Shown: piece after piece, positions 17,401 through 27,979 of the stretch
Position numbering within the stretch: the first letter of the stretch is position 1
Layout of the letters: each line of letters begins with the position of its first letter
Source: Mycobacterium europaeum
GTDB lineage: Bacteria; Actinomycetota; Actinomycetes; Mycobacteriales; Mycobacteriaceae
Assembly (NCBI RefSeq): GCF_002102155.1
Contig: NZ_LQOU01000019.1
Coordinates: forward strand, 104,059 to 168,058
DNA length: 64,000 bases
Direction: 5' to 3'
The notes under the pieces: model-generated
Told to the model about the DNA's origin: nothing
Seen by the model: the letters and a program-made list of their open reading frames with translations, nothing else
The model's database searches: none
Made by a program: the position numbers and the translations under genes

Positions 17401-18845
17401 TGGGCCTGGACAGCATCACGGCCCTGTCGGTGGTGCAGGCGGCCCGCGCGCGGGGGATCGCCCTGCGCGCCAGGCTGATCCTGGAGTGCGCCAACATCCG
17501 CGAGCTCGCCGAGGCGATCGACTCCGAAACCGCCACCGCCACGAGCGATGCCGACGACGCCACCGGACCCATGCCCGTGTTGCCCAACGGCCGCTGGCTC
17601 TACGAACACGGCGAGCCGCGGCGACTGGCGCAGACCGAGGCCATCCGGCTGCCCGACGGCGTCACCCGCGAGCAGTTGGACACCGCGCTGGCCGGCGTCG
17701 TGGCCGGCCACGAGGTGCTGCGCACCCGCCTGGACCGCCCCACCATGACCCTGGTCCCGGCGCGGACCACCGGGATCGACCTCTTCGAAATCGAGGGCGA
17801 TGGCGACCTGCGGGCCGCGGTCCCCGGACACGTCGCACGGGCGGTCGAGCGCCTCGACCCGGAACGGGGAGCGCTGCTGGCCGCGGTGTGGCTTCGGCCC
17901 CCGGCCGGGCCGAGCGTCCTGCTGCTGACCGCCCACGTCCTCGCGATGGATCCGGCGTCCTGGCGCGTGGTCCTCGGCGAATTGCACGCCGCCCTTACGG
18001 CATTGGCCACCGGCCACCCACCCGCCCCGGTCCGGGAGCACACCAGCTACCGGCGTTGGGCCGGCGCGCTCGTCGAGCGCGCGCACCGGCTGGACACGAT
18101 GCAATTCTGGGCCGCCCAGTCCGGGGGCGCCGACCCCGACCTCGGCGCCCGGCGGATCGACCCGGGCCGTGACCGGGCCCGCGATCTGCAGGTCCGCATG
18201 ATCGCCGCGGACGCCGACACCACCGGCCGGCTGCTGGACTCCGGGCTGCCGTTGCCGCACCTGTTGATCGCCGCCACCGCGGCGACGGTGACGCGGTGGC
18301 GGCAATCGCGCAACCAGGCCACGCCGCCGCCCCTGCTGGCCCTGGAAACACACGGCCGCGCCGACGGTCTCGTCGACGGGCCGGGCGCGCCCACCGTCGA
18401 CACCGGCGACACCGTCGGGCTGCTGAGTTCCATCTACCCGATGCGGGTGACGTCGGCCGACCCCCGCGAGGTGGGCGAGCAACTGGCGGCCATTCCCGGG
18501 GACGGCCTGGACTACGGGCTGCTGCGCTACCTGCGCGCCGACACCGCCGAACGCCTCGCCGGGTTGCCCGGCCCGCAGCTGTTGCTGAACTACCTGGGCG
18601 CCGCCCACGCCGGCGGGGGGACCGGACTCACCCTGGAGCGCGAGCTGCTCGCCGGGGTGTCGCCGCAACCGGAACCCGATCTGGCGGTACGGCACGAGCT
18701 GACCATCGTGGCCGCCATGCTCACGCTCGGCGGACAGCGCGTGCTGGCCGCGCAATGGCGCACGTTGCCCGACATTCTCGGCGACGCCGATGTGGCCGAG
18801 CTGCAACGTCTTTGGATGGAATCGCTGCGGGAGACGGTGACATGA
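14439..18845 (+). CDS. mbtF: MbtF, terminal lysine NRPS (C-A-PCP-E-like)
   Basis: Final mycobactin synthetase, 1,468 residues from ATG 14439, which overlaps the mbtE stop (ATGA). Domains: condensation with HHIVIDGWS near residue 150; adenylation with [18 protein letters not shown] and a Lys-type AFDAAWQP region; carrier with LGLDSITAL near residue 995; and a C-terminal condensation/epimerisation-like domain. In that last domain the HHxxxDG motif reads HVLAMDP, so the second His and the Gly are missing and epimerase activity is unlikely. The protein should add the second N6-hydroxylysine, which is released as a seven-membered lactam. Length is close to the M. tuberculosis protein (about 1,461). 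Confidence 0.94.
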
Positions 18846-20137
18846 GCACACTTGCGATCCTGGGCGCGGGAGCCAAGGCCGTCGCCGTCGCGGCCAAGGC
18901 GTCCGTGCTACGGGGCATGGGCGTCGACGCCCCCGAGGTGATCGCGGTCGAACGCATCGGCGTCGCGGCCAACTGGCAGGCCAGCGGCGGCTGGACCGAC
19001 GGCGCGCACCGGCTGGGCACCAGCCCGGAAAAGGATGTGGGGTTTCCCTACCGTTCCGCGCTGGTGCCCCGCCGCAACGCCGAACTCGACGAGCGGATGA
19101 CCCGCTACAGCTGGCAGTCCTACCTGATCGCCACGGCGTCGTTCGCCGAGTGGATCGACCGCGGCAGGCCGGCGCCGACGCATCGCAAGTGGAGTCAGTA
19201 CCTGGGTTGGGTCGCCGAGCAGATCGGCCTCGACGTGGTGCACGGCGAGGTGGAACGGCTGGCCGTCAGCGGCAACCAATGGGCGCTGCACACCCGCGAC
19301 ACCACCGTGCACGCCGACGCCCTGATGATCACCGGACCCGGGCAGGCCGAAAAGTCGTTGCTGCCCGGCAACCCGCGGATGCTGTCGATCGCCCAGTTCT
19401 GGCACCGCGCCGCCGGACACGACCGGATCAGCGCCGAGCGGGTGGCGGTGATCGGCGGCGGCGAGACGGCCGCGTCCATGCTCAACGAGCTGTTCCGGCA
19501 CCGGGTTTCGACCATCACCGTCATTTCCCCGCAGGTGACGCTGTTCACCCGCGGGGAGAGCTTCTTCGAGAACTCGCTGTTCTCCGACCCCACCGACTGG
19601 AGCGCCCTGACGCTGGCCGAGCGCCGTGACGCGCTGGCCCGCACCGACCGCGGGGTGTTCTCGGCCAACGTGCAGGAGGCGCTGCTGGCCGACGACCGCA
19701 TCCGCCACCTGCGGGGCCGGGTGGCCCATGCGGTGGGCCGCGACGGGCAGATCCGATTGACCCTGTCCACCAACCGGGGCAGCGAAAACCTCGAAACCGT
19801 GCACGGTTTCGATCTGGTCATCGACGGCTCCGGCGCCGACCCGCTGTGGTTCACGTCGTTGTTCGGCCAGGACGTGCTGGACCTGCTGGAGCTCGGGCTC
19901 GGCGGCCCGCTGACCGCCGACACCCTGCAGGAGGCCATCGGCTACGACCTGGCCGTCACCGACGTCACGCCCAAGTTGTTCCTGCCCAACCTGTCCGGGC
20001 TGACGCAGGGGCCCGGATTTCCCAACCTCAGCTCCCTGGGATTGTTGTCTGACCGGGTACTGGGATCCAGTGGCGGCTTGGTGGGCCCGTCCGCGCACAC
20101 GACAAGGAGACGCGATGAGCATCAACCCCTTCGATGA
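18842..20137 (+). CDS. mbtG: MbtG, lysine N6-hydroxylase
   Basis: FAD- and NADPH-dependent monooxygenase of 431 residues that hydroxylates the lysine side-chain nitrogens used as iron-binding hydroxamates in mycobactin. The N-terminus has a dinucleotide fold ([16 protein letters not shown]) and a second binding motif, [10 protein letters not shown], lies near residue 205. It was placed at ATG 18842 because this overlaps the mbtF stop (ATGA) and gives exactly the M. tuberculosis length; the open frame extends upstream only as a shadow of mbtF. The last 23 bases overlap mbtH. Confidence 0.95.
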   Translation: MSTLAILGAGAKAVAVAAKASVLRGMGVDAPEVIAVERIGVAANWQASGGWTDGAHRLGTSPEKDVGFPYRSALVPRRNAELDERMTRYSWQSYLIATASFAEWIDRGRPAPTHRKWSQYLGWVAEQIGLDVVHGEVERLAVSGNQWALHTRDTTVHADALMITGPGQAEKSLLPGNPRMLSIAQFWHRAAGHDRISAERVAVIGGGETAASMLNELFRHRVSTITVISPQVTLFTRGESFFENSLFSDPTDWSALTLAERRDALARTDRGVFSANVQEALLADDRIRHLRGRVAHAVGRDGQIRLTLSTNRGSENLETVHGFDLVIDGSGADPLWFTSLFGQDVLDLLELGLGGPLTADTLQEAIGYDLAVTDVTPKLFLPNLSGLTQGPGFPNLSSLGLLSDRVLGSSGGLVGPSAHTTRRRDEHQPLR

Positions 20138-20330
20138 CGACAACGGCACCTTCTTCGTTCTGGTCAACGACGAGGACCAGCACAGCCTGTGGCCCGGCTT
20201 CGCCGACAAACCGGCGGGCTGGCGGGCGGTCTTCGGCGAAGCGAGCCGCGCGGAGTGCCTGGAGTACATCGAACAGAATTGGACCGACATCCGGCCGAAG
20301 AGTCTGCGGGAATCGATCGAGCGACGCTGA
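20115..20330 (+). CDS. mbtH: MbtH, NRPS adenylation chaperone
   Basis: Founding-type MbtH-like protein of 71 residues that binds adenylation domains and is needed for their folding and activity. It shows the family pattern: NPFDD at the start, [10 protein letters not shown], then VPAG-like KPAGW and a C-terminal WTDIRP. ATG 20115 lies inside the 3' end of mbtG and is preceded by AAGGAG at 20104-20109, so it has its own ribosome binding site despite the overlap. It is the last gene of the mycobactin run; a weak hairpin follows. Confidence 0.96.
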   Translation: MSINPFDDDNGTFFVLVNDEDQHSLWPGFADKPAGWRAVFGEASRAECLEYIEQNWTDIRPKSLRESIERR

Positions 20331-20335
20331 CCCGG

Positions 20336-20348
20336 GGCGGTGCCCGCC
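20336..20348 (+). terminator. Weak hairpin after mbtH
   Basis: GGCGG and CCGCC pair around a TGC loop six bases after the mbtH stop. There is no U-tract, so this is at best a weak intrinsic terminator for the mycobactin transcript. Confidence 0.3.
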
Positions 20349-20356
20349 GCCGTAGC

Positions 20357-20372
20357 GTCACCGTAACGTGAC
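20357..20372 (+). promoter_or_regulatory. Inverted repeat upstream of the first MTB12-like gene
   Basis: GTCAC-CGTAAC-GTGAC is a 5-bp inverted repeat with a six-base centre, about 130 bp ahead of the gene at 20501. Its CCGTAACGT core (20361-20369) recurs at 21094-21102 ahead of the second paralogue. It may be a shared operator; the regulator is unknown. Confidence 0.35.
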
Positions 20373-20500
20373 CGGCCCGAGACACAAATGCCGGTCGCAC
20401 CAGGCACACTTACACCAACTACACCGTGGTCTCGCGTAACCATGTGGGGGACAACATCACTGACATCCCATCGTGGTGCACGCGCGTCGAAGGGGGAACC

Positions 20501-21025
20501 GTGAACACCATGAAGACCTGGAAAACCGTTGCCACCGGCGTGGCGGCTTTCGCCGTCGTAGGGGGAGCCGCCGGTGGCGCATTCGTCACAGCACCGACCG
20601 ATCAAGTGCAGCTGGCCGCGCTCGGCGCGCCCTTACCGCAGGACCCGCCACCACCGCCGCCGGCCCCCGGAGCCCTGCCGACCGCGGCCCAGCTGTCGAG
20701 CCTGTGCGAGCAGGCCACCAATCCGGGCGTCTCGTACACGACCAAGAACAATCTGGTCGAAAACGGCATCAGCCCCGACGAGGGCCACGTCGCCGACCAC
20801 GATCTGCGAAAGGCCTACCGCAACGGGAACTTCCCGGAGACCTTCGCGGTGACGAACATCGCCCCGGCCGGCCCGAACATGGCCCAGGCCGACGTGGCCA
20901 TCTCGGGCCCGAAGTTCGCCGGGCCGGTGCAAAAGCACCTGGTGTTCGTCAACCAGGGCGGGAACTGGCTTCTCCAGCACGACGCCGCCATCGCCCTGAT
21001 CCAGGCTGCGACGGCGACCAACTAG
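20501..21025 (+). CDS. MTB12/CFP2-like secreted antigen, paralogue 1
   Basis: Exported low-molecular-weight protein of 174 residues, homologous over its full length to the next gene. It has a short basic N-terminus, a hydrophobic Ala/Gly signal segment (about residues 8-28) and then a proline stretch (QDPPPPPPAPG) that is much shorter in its neighbour. The body carries TAAQL, NPGVSYTTKNNLVE, AISGPKFAGPV and FVNQGGNWLL, all matched in the MTB12 family. GTG 20501 was chosen because the preceding GAAGGGGGAACC is identical, in sequence and spacing, to that before ATG 21205; ATG 20510 is the alternative. The function of MTB12 is not established; it is known as a secreted T-cell antigen. A lone Cys (LSSLCEQ) is absent from the paralogue. 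Confidence 0.85.
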   Translation: MNTMKTWKTVATGVAAFAVVGGAAGGAFVTAPTDQVQLAALGAPLPQDPPPPPPAPGALPTAAQLSSLCEQATNPGVSYTTKNNLVENGISPDEGHVADHDLRKAYRNGNFPETFAVTNIAPAGPNMAQADVAISGPKFAGPVQKHLVFVNQGGNWLLQHDAAIALIQAATATN

Positions 21026-21093
21026 GCGGCCGGTATTCTGGGCGGCCACACAGTCAGCGCACAGGTTGTGCATGTTGTCTCCACATCGCCCGG

Positions 21094-21102
21094 CCGTAAC
21101 GT
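21094..21102 (+). promoter_or_regulatory. Second CCGTAACGT element
   Basis: A nine-base copy of the element found ahead of the first paralogue, here 103 bp before ATG 21205. Its conservation in a tandem duplication may reflect function or only recent common origin. Confidence 0.3.
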
Positions 21103-21204
21103 AGCCGTGCCGACACGCGAAACAACCAGGGGTAGCAGGCGCGTTGACACCACGCCAGATGTGTGGATCGTTTCGGATCATTCGTGCCCGTCGAAGGGGG
21201 AACC

Positions 21205-21705
21205 ATGAAAACCGTTAAGTTGCTCGCCACCGGAGCGGCGGCCTTCGCCGTCATCGCGGGCGCGGCCGCGGGCGCGGCGTCGATCGCGGCGCCGGTGGAT
21301 CAGGTGGGGCTCGTCGCGGTCGGCGCGCCGTTGCCGCGGGATCCGGCTCCGGTCGCCGCCGACGTCCCGACCGCCGACCAGCTGACCGGCGTGCTGAACA
21401 GCCTGGCCGACCCCAGCGTGTCGTTCGCCAGCAAGAGCAACCTGGTGCAGGGCGGCATCAGCGGGATCGAGGCGCACGTCGCCGACAAGAAGCTGCAGAA
21501 GGCCGCCAGGAACGGCGACCTGCCCCTGTCGTTCGACGTCACGAACATCCAGCCGGCCGCCGCCGGTACGGCCACGGCCGATGTCGCGGTCTCCGGCCCG
21601 AAGCTGACGTCTCCCGTCACCCAGAACATCACGTTCGTCAACCAGGGCGGCTGGGTGCTGTCGCGGGCGTCGGCGATGGAGTTGCTGCAGGCCGCCGGTC
21701 AGTGA
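21205..21705 (+). CDS. mtb12: MTB12 (CFP2) secreted antigen
   Basis: Secreted protein of 166 residues, the best match in the window to M. tuberculosis Rv2376c (MTB12, CFP2), which also sits next to mbtH. It has a signal sequence (about residues 1-30, ending in GAASIAAP) and the conserved body [50 protein letters not shown] and [22 protein letters not shown] 21205 follows GAAGGGGG with four-base spacing. It was probably duplicated in tandem to give the gene at 20501. The last seven bases overlap the convergent sigma factor gene. Confidence 0.92.
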   Translation: MKTVKLLATGAAAFAVIAGAAAGAASIAAPVDQVGLVAVGAPLPRDPAPVAADVPTADQLTGVLNSLADPSVSFASKSNLVQGGISGIEAHVADKKLQKAARNGDLPLSFDVTNIQPAAAGTATADVAVSGPKLTSPVTQNITFVNQGGWVLSRASAMELLQAAGQ

Positions 21706-22583
21706 CCTGCGCGCAGCACGCGCGGGTCTGATCGGGCGACGCGGGCGGGGTCGGCCAGGACGTCGACCGAGGCGACCAGGCCGTCGCGCACCACGAAGCC
21801 CATGATCGCCGTCGCCCGGCCGGCCACGAAGATCACCGCGCCCGCAGCGCCGTTGACGGTCGCGGCGCGCACCTCGCGGTCCGCACCCGCGTAGGCGCGG
21901 GCCAGCTTCGCCACGGCGGACGCCCCCTCGGCGCGGAAACCCGCGGTGCCGTGGCCGAAGTCGCCGCGCAACACCACGTCGGGATGCAGCACCGCCACCA
22001 GGCGGTCGAAGTCGCCGCTTCGGCCCGCCGCGAAGAAGGCGTCCACGGCCTCCCGCTGGGCGACCATGTCGGAGTCGGGCGTCGGGTCGGCCGCTGCGAT
22101 GCGCCGGCGCGCCCGGCTGGCCAGCTTGCGGGTGGCCTCCGGCGTCCGGCCGACGACGGGTGCGATCCGGTCGAACGGCACGGCGAACGCGTCGTGCAGC
22201 ACGAACGCCAGGCGCTGCTCGGGCGGCAAGGTGTCCAGCACCACGAACAGCGCCAGCCCCACCGCGTCGGCCAGCATCGCCCGGCGTTCGGGGTCGTATT
22301 CGCCTTCGGCTTCCACGATCGGATCCGGCAGGACCCGGTTGGGCTCCTCCCGCCCGCGGGCCCGGCGGTCGCGCAGCATGTTCAAGCAGATGCGGGCCAC
22401 CACGGTGGTCAGCCAGGCGTCCAGGTTGGCGATGTCGTCGTCGGCGGCGCCGTTGAGCCGCAGCCACGTTTCCTGCACGGCGTCCTGCGCGTCGTCGATC
22501 GAGCCCAGCATGCGGTAGGCGATGGCGCCCAGCTGCGGCCGCGCCGCCTCGAAGCGCGCCGTCACCGACGCATCCGCGGTCAC
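21699..22583 (-). CDS. ECF RNA polymerase sigma factor with SnoaL-like C-terminus (ECF41/SigJ type)
   Basis: Extracytoplasmic-function sigma factor of 294 residues. Region 2 includes [19 protein letters not shown] (about residues 22-40). Region 4 has [13 protein letters not shown] and a helix-turn-helix [19 protein letters not shown]. From about residue 180 a SnoaL/NTF2-like extension ([21 protein letters not shown]) replaces any separate anti-sigma gene, typical of the ECF41 class, in which this domain modulates activity. The usual WLPEP linker motif is not seen. The start overlaps the stop of the upstream CMD-family gene by four bases; that pairing is the hallmark context of ECF41 sigma factors. 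M. tuberculosis SigI and SigJ are related in architecture. Confidence 0.88.
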   Translation of the reverse strand: MTADASVTARFEAARPQLGAIAYRMLGSIDDAQDAVQETWLRLNGAADDDIANLDAWLTTVVARICLNMLRDRRARGREEPNRVLPDPIVEAEGEYDPERRAMLADAVGLALFVVLDTLPPEQRLAFVLHDAFAVPFDRIAPVVGRTPEATRKLASRARRRIAAADPTPDSDMVAQREAVDAFFAAGRSGDFDRLVAVLHPDVVLRGDFGHGTAGFRAEGASAVAKLARAYAGADREVRAATVNGAAGAVIFVAGRATAIMGFVVRDGLVASVDVLADPARVARSDPRVLRAGH

Positions 22584-23179
22584 GTGCGGCCGCCGGTGTC
22601 GGGTAGGGCGCAGACCCGGTCGCCGGAAAAGCCGGACGAGCCGATCCCGAGGGCGAGGTTGAAGCGGGCCCGCAGATTACCCAGCGTGATGACGTGGGTG
22701 AGACCGACGAGCTGGGCGGTGTCGAAATGGGCGCGCAGCGCGTCGAAGAGCTCGTCGCTGACCTCCACCGGGGTCAGGCTGACCGCGGTTGCGTACTCGA
22801 GGATCAGCTTGTCGACGGGGGAGAAGCACGCGGCGTTTCGATAGTCGGCCATCCCGAGCAGTTCCTCGTCGGTGATGCCCCACTGCCGGGCGATCTGCGA
22901 CCCCAGGTCGATGCAGTACTCGCAGCGCACGGTCGTCGCCGACTTGAGCTCCGCGAGCGCGCGGTGGCGGGGGCTGAGGATGTCCAGCTTCGACTCGGCC
23001 TGCTCGAGCCTCCCGTAGGCGTTGAGCAGCCGCGGGATGTGCGCGTACATCCGCAGCGGTTCCAGCATCCCGGCCGTTTCCAGACCGGTCATCTGCGCCA
23101 GCTTGCGCCTGGTGAAGAAGAAGGCGACCCGGGCGCCCAGGCCGGCGTCGTGGTCGGAGACCCCTGGCAACCGGGACAT
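22580..23179 (-). CDS. Carboxymuconolactone decarboxylase/AhpD-family protein
   Basis: Protein of 199 residues with the AhpD-like helical fold signature: a CxxC pair (Cys86, Cys89 in TTVRCEYCIDLG) followed by WGITDEEL. Such proteins act as thiol peroxidase-type reductants; the exact substrate cannot be told. It is the first gene of a two-gene unit with the ECF sigma factor, its stop overlapping the sigma start. The ribosome site AGGAGG lies five bases before the ATG. In ECF41 systems the adjacent CMD gene is the usual target of the sigma factor, so this gene is probably under its control. Confidence 0.85.
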   Translation of the reverse strand: MSRLPGVSDHDAGLGARVAFFFTRRKLAQMTGLETAGMLEPLRMYAHIPRLLNAYGRLEQAESKLDILSPRHRALAELKSATTVRCEYCIDLGSQIARQWGITDEELLGMADYRNAACFSPVDKLILEYATAVSLTPVEVSDELFDALRAHFDTAQLVGLTHVITLGNLRARFNLALGIGSSGFSGDRVCALPDTGGRT

Positions 23180-23227
23180 GGCATCCTCCTAGCGAGTTGC
23201 GGTGTGAACCAACGTCCTCACTGAGTC

Positions 23228-23254
23228 GACACCCGGGGCCGCACAAACGTGACC
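23228..23254 (-). promoter_or_regulatory. Candidate ECF41-type promoter for the CMD-sigma pair
   Basis: On the minus strand GGTCACG (23254-23248), 16 bases, then TGTC (23231-23228). The ECF41 consensus as published is TGTCACA with 16 bases to CGTC; five of seven and three of four positions agree. The site is about 50 bases upstream of the CMD start and would make the pair autoregulated. Confidence 0.4.
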
Positions 23255-23257
23255 GGG

Positions 23258-23572
23258 TTACCGCGGCGGCCCCGGCGCCATGTCCATGTCGAACACCCGG
23301 GCGTGCAGCACGGTGCGGTTCCGCAGCGCCGCCCGGACCGCGCGGTGCAGCCCGTCTTCGAGATAGGTGACGCCCTTCCACCGCACCGCGTGCGGGAACA
23401 GGTCGCCGTAGAAGGTCGAGTCCTCCGACAGCAGGCGGTCCAGGGCGAGCACCGTCGTCGTGGTGACCAGTTCGTCGAGCCGGATCTGCTGCGGCGGGAT
23501 CTGGGCCCAGTCGCGGTAGGACAGCCCGTGCTCGGGATACGGCTTGCCTTCGCGCACGCCCTTGAAAATCAT
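23258..23572 (-). CDS. Conserved protein, Rv2375-like, with ParB/sulfiredoxin-like motif
   Basis: Small protein of 104 residues in the same position and orientation as M. tuberculosis Rv2375, divergent from hrcA. Residues 73-77 read DGLHR, inside GVTYLEDGLHRAVRAAL, which resembles the GxHR nucleotide-phosphate motif of the ParB/sulfiredoxin fold. An upstream segment, IRLDELVTTTTVLALDRLL, resembles the first strand-helix of that fold. No signal peptide or membrane segment is seen. A GGAAG ribosome site precedes the ATG by eight bases. Function is unknown. Confidence 0.7.
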   Translation of the reverse strand: MIFKGVREGKPYPEHGLSYRDWAQIPPQQIRLDELVTTTTVLALDRLLSEDSTFYGDLFPHAVRWKGVTYLEDGLHRAVRAALRNRTVLHARVFDMDMAPGPPR

Positions 23573-23747
23573 GGGCCGATCTTCCGCGACCCGTTGTTCT
23601 CGGCGGACCGGTTCATGCTGGACAGGCTAGTCGGAAGACGCGGCGTCGGAGCCGATGCCGCCCGAATCGCGGCGGGCGCCGCCGATTGCCCGCCCGCCGG
23701 GCGCCGGCGAACGACCGCTGGTAACGGTTGGCAGGACTCGAGACCCG

Positions 23748-23753
23748 TAAAAT
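23748..23753 (+). promoter_or_regulatory. Candidate -10 box of hrcA
   Basis: TAAAAT lies 35 bases before the hrcA GTG. The nearest -35-like hexamer, TTGGCA (23728-23733), gives a short 14-base spacer, so the -35 is uncertain. Confidence 0.4.
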
Positions 23754-23782
23754 GAACCGGTCAACGCGGTGCAGGGAGGTGA

Positions 23783-24820
<1,038 letters not shown>

Positions 24821-24878
24821 ACGCGCACCCGCAGCATGCGCAGGCGCGGGATAAAGACCAGGTTTAGGAGAAGCAGGC

Positions 24879-26024
24879 GTGGCACGCGACTATTACGGGC
24901 TGCTCGGCGTGAGCAGAGACGCCAACGATGCGGAGATCAAGCGCGCGTACCGCAAGCTGGCGCGCGAACTGCATCCCGACGTCAACCCGGATGAGGCCGC
25001 GCAGGCGAAGTTCAAGGAGATCAGCGTCGCCTACGAGGTGCTGAGCGACCCGGAGAAACGGCGCATCGTCGACCTGGGTGGCGATCCGATGGAGAACGCC
25101 GCGGCGGGCGGCGGCTTCGGCGGCGGTTTCGGCGGTCTGGGCGACGTGTTCGAGGCGTTCTTCGGCGGCGGCTTCAGCGGCGGCGCGACCTCCCGCGGTC
25201 CGATGGGCCGGGTGCGGCCCGGCTCGGACTCGCTGCTGCGGATGCGGCTCGACCTGGAGGAGTGCGCGACCGGGGTGACCAAGCAGGTCACCGTCGACAC
25301 CGCGGTGCTGTGCGACCGATGCCAGGGCAAGGGCACCAACGGCGATTCCGTGCCGGTCCCGTGCGACACCTGCGGCGGCCGCGGCGAGATCCAGACGGTG
25401 CAGCGTTCGCTGCTCGGCCAGGTGATGACCTCGCGGCCGTGCCCGACCTGCCGCGGCGTCGGCGTCGTCATCCCCGATCCGTGCCACCAGTGCATGGGTG
25501 ACGGCCGGGTCCGGGCCCGCCGCGAGATCAGCGTCAAGATCCCCGCCGGGGTCGGCGACGGCATGCGGGTGCGGCTGGCCGCCCAGGGCGAGGTCGGACC
25601 CGGGGGAGGGCCGGCCGGCGACCTGTATGTCGAGGTTCACGAGCAGCCTCACGACGTCTTCGTGCGCGAAGGTGACGACCTGCACTGCACGGTGTCGGTG
25701 CCCATGGTCGACGCGGCCCTGGGCGCCACGATCACCGTCGACGCCATCCTGGACGGGCTCAGCGAGGTCACCATTCCGGCCGGCACGCAACCGAATTCGG
25801 TCATCACGCTGCGTGGCCACGGCATGCCGCACCTGCGCTCGGGCACCCGGGGGGACCTGCACGTCCACGTCGAGGTGCTGGTCCCCACCCGGCTGGACCA
25901 CCACGACACCGAACTGCTGCGGGAGCTGAAGAGCCGGCGCAGCCGCGACGTGCCCGAGGTCCGGTCGACGCACGCGGGGGGTGGGCTGTTCAGCCGCCTG
26001 CGCGAGACCTTCACCGGCCGCTAG
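24879..26024 (+). CDS. dnaJ2: DnaJ2, Hsp40 co-chaperone
   Basis: Type I DnaJ of 381 residues that stimulates the DnaK ATPase and delivers unfolded clients. The J domain (residues 1-65) has the HPD tripeptide in HPDVNP. A Gly/Phe-rich linker (about 70-110) is followed by four zinc-binding repeats, [24 protein letters not shown] and CHQCMGDG, and a C-terminal substrate-binding domain. GTG 24879 follows AGGAGAAG. The hrcA-dnaJ2-rsmE order is the common actinobacterial arrangement. Confidence 0.96.
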   Translation: MARDYYGLLGVSRDANDAEIKRAYRKLARELHPDVNPDEAAQAKFKEISVAYEVLSDPEKRRIVDLGGDPMENAAAGGGFGGGFGGLGDVFEAFFGGGFSGGATSRGPMGRVRPGSDSLLRMRLDLEECATGVTKQVTVDTAVLCDRCQGKGTNGDSVPVPCDTCGGRGEIQTVQRSLLGQVMTSRPCPTCRGVGVVIPDPCHQCMGDGRVRARREISVKIPAGVGDGMRVRLAAQGEVGPGGGPAGDLYVEVHEQPHDVFVREGDDLHCTVSVPMVDAALGATITVDAILDGLSEVTIPAGTQPNSVITLRGHGMPHLRSGTRGDLHVHVEVLVPTRLDHHDTELLRELKSRRSRDVPEVRSTHAGGGLFSRLRETFTGR

Positions 26025-26042
26025 CCGCTGCAAGGCGGGCGC

Positions 26043-26804
26043 ATGGTCGCGACCCTGTTCTACGTCGACGCGCTGCCCGATATCGGGGCGCTGGCCCTCG
26101 TCGGGGGCGACGAGGGATTCCACGCCGCCACGGTGCGGCGGATCCGCCCGGGCGAACAGCTGGTCCTCGGCGACGGCGCCGGTGGCCTGGCGCACTGCGA
26201 GGTCGAGCACGCCGGCCGCGACGGACTGCGGGCGCGGGTGCTGAAGCGCTGGAGCGTCCCGCCCGGCCGGCCGCCGGTGACGGTGGTCCAGGCGCTGCCG
26301 AAGTCCGACCGCTCGGAGTTGGCCATCGAGCTGGCCACCGAAGCCGGCGCCGACGCGTTCCTGGCCTGGCAGGCGGCCCGCTGCGTGGCCGTCTGGCAGG
26401 GCGCCCGCGCGGACAAGGGACTGCGCCGGTGGCGTGCCGTAACCCGGTCCGCGGCCCGGCAATCCCGGCGGGCGCACATCCCGCCCGTCGACGGCGTGCT
26501 GTCCACCGCGGCACTGGCCCAGCGGATCCGCGACGACGTGGCCGCCGGGGCGGTGGTGCTGGCGTTACACGAGTCGGCGACCGACCCGCTGACCCACCTC
26601 GAGGTCGCCCGCGCGCAGTCGCTGGTTCTCGTCGTGGGCCCCGAAGGCGGCATCGCCCCCGACGAGATCGCCGCGTTGACCGGGGCGGGGGCGGCACCGG
26701 TGCGGCTGGGCCCGCAGGTGCTGCGCACGTCGACCGCCGCGGCGGTGGCGCTGGGCGCGCTCGGCGTGCTCACCGGGCGCTGGGACGACGCTTCGCCCCT
26801 CTAA
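26043..26804 (+). CDS. rsmE: RsmE, 16S rRNA m3U1498 methyltransferase
   Basis: SAM-dependent SPOUT-class methyltransferase of 253 residues that methylates N3 of U1498 in 16S rRNA. An N-terminal PUA-like segment ([20 protein letters not shown]) precedes the knotted domain, with [13 protein letters not shown] and [12 protein letters not shown] forming the cofactor site. It starts 18 bases after dnaJ2 and is probably in the same transcript. M. tuberculosis Rv2372c is the counterpart. The PE_PGRS and hypothetical genes that follow Rv2372c in M. tuberculosis are absent here. Confidence 0.94.
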   Translation: MVATLFYVDALPDIGALALVGGDEGFHAATVRRIRPGEQLVLGDGAGGLAHCEVEHAGRDGLRARVLKRWSVPPGRPPVTVVQALPKSDRSELAIELATEAGADAFLAWQAARCVAVWQGARADKGLRRWRAVTRSAARQSRRAHIPPVDGVLSTAALAQRIRDDVAAGAVVLALHESATDPLTHLEVARAQSLVLVVGPEGGIAPDEIAALTGAGAAPVRLGPQVLRTSTAAAVALGALGVLTGRWDDASPL

Positions 26805-26819
26805 TTCCGCGGCTGAACG

Positions 26820-26848
26820 CTGACCAACGGGGGGCCCGGGCGTAGACT
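26820..26848 (+). promoter_or_regulatory. Candidate promoter of the phoH1 operon
   Basis: CTGACC (26820-26825), a 17-base spacer and TAGACT (26843-26848). The -10 fits the mycobacterial TAnnnT pattern. It would give a 5' leader of about 45 bases before phoH1. Confidence 0.4.
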
Positions 26849-26901
26849 TAGGCAGCCGAGCAAACCACCGACAAGCCGAGAAAGCAGGCATCGAGAACCA
26901 C

Positions 26902-27960
26902 GTGACGCCCCGCGAGACCAGCGCTGTTGACACAGCCGGAGGCCTCCAGGCCAACGCCCAAGTACGCAGCAGCATCGATGTCCAGCCCGATGTCGTCGTC
27001 GGCTTGTTGGGATCGGCAGACGAAAACCTCCGCGCGTTGGAACGCAGCCTCAATGCCGACCTGCACGTGCGTGGCAACGCCGTGACGGTCTCGGGTGCGC
27101 CGGCCGACGTCGCGCTCGCCGAGCGGGCGATCTCCGAGCTGGTCGCGATCGTCGCCAACGGTCAGCCGCTGACCCCGGAGGTGGTCCGCCACAGCGTCGC
27201 CATGCTGGCCGGCACCGACAACGAGTCGCCGGCCGAAGTGCTCACCCTGGACATCCTGTCGCGGCGCGGAAAGACCATCCGGCCCAAGACGCTCAACCAG
27301 AAGCGCTACGTCGACGCCATCGACGCCAACACCATCGTTTTCGGGGTCGGCCCGGCCGGCACCGGGAAGACGTATCTGGCGATGGCCAAGGCGGTCAGCG
27401 CCTTGCAGACCAAACAGGTCAACCGCATCATCCTGACCCGGCCGGCGGTGGAAGCCGGTGAGCGCCTTGGGTTTTTGCCGGGCACGCTGAGCGAGAAGAT
27501 CGACCCGTATCTGCGGCCGCTGTACGACGCGCTGTACGACATGATGGATCCCGAGCTGATCCCCAAGCTGATGTCCGCCGGGGTCATCGAGGTGGCGCCG
27601 CTGGCGTATATGCGTGGCCGCACGCTGAATTCGGCCTTCATCGTCCTCGACGAGGCGCAGAACACCACCGCCGAGCAGATGAAGATGTTCCTGACCCGGC
27701 TCGGATTCGGCTCGAAGATGGTCATCACCGGGGACATCACCCAGGTGGATCTTCCCGGCGGCGCGAGGTCGGGCCTGCGGTCGGCGATCGAGATCCTGGA
27801 CAGCGTCGAGGACATCCACATCGCGGAGCTGACCAGCGTGGACGTGGTGCGCCACCGGCTGGTCTCCGAAATCGTGGACGCCTACGCGAGATTCGAAGAA
27901 CCCGGGCTGGCGATGAACCGGGCGGCCCGGCGCGCGTCGGGCACCCGCGGGCGCCGGTGA
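26902..27960 (+). CDS. phoH1: PhoH1, PhoH-like ATPase
   Basis: PhoH-family P-loop protein of 352 residues, the M. tuberculosis Rv2368c length. An N-terminal KH-like region (about 25-110) precedes the ATPase: Walker A GPAGTGKT near 153, [15 protein letters not shown], and Walker [12 protein letters not shown] near 255. The family is tied to phosphate stress by name, but conservation next to ybeY and era points to an RNA-related role. GTG 26902 matches the family N-terminus. ybeY follows after 19 bases. Confidence 0.93.
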   Translation: MTPRETSAVDTAGGLQANAQVRSSIDVQPDVVVGLLGSADENLRALERSLNADLHVRGNAVTVSGAPADVALAERAISELVAIVANGQPLTPEVVRHSVAMLAGTDNESPAEVLTLDILSRRGKTIRPKTLNQKRYVDAIDANTIVFGVGPAGTGKTYLAMAKAVSALQTKQVNRIILTRPAVEAGERLGFLPGTLSEKIDPYLRPLYDALYDMMDPELIPKLMSAGVIEVAPLAYMRGRTLNSAFIVLDEAQNTTAEQMKMFLTRLGFGSKMVITGDITQVDLPGGARSGLRSAIEILDSVEDIHIAELTSVDVVRHRLVSEIVDAYARFEEPGLAMNRAARRASGTRGRR

Positions 27961-27979
27961 TGAGGGCCGTGACCGTTTC

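Noticed and set aside
20331..20500. An IdeR iron box near the MTB12-like genes
   Set aside because: I looked for the TTAGGTTAGGCTAACCTAA pattern here and saw no convincing match. The mycobactin promoter itself is outside the window.
21061..21180. TTGACA at 21144-21149 as the -35 of mtb12
   Set aside because: No TAnnnT box lies 16-18 bases downstream, so I could not complete a promoter.
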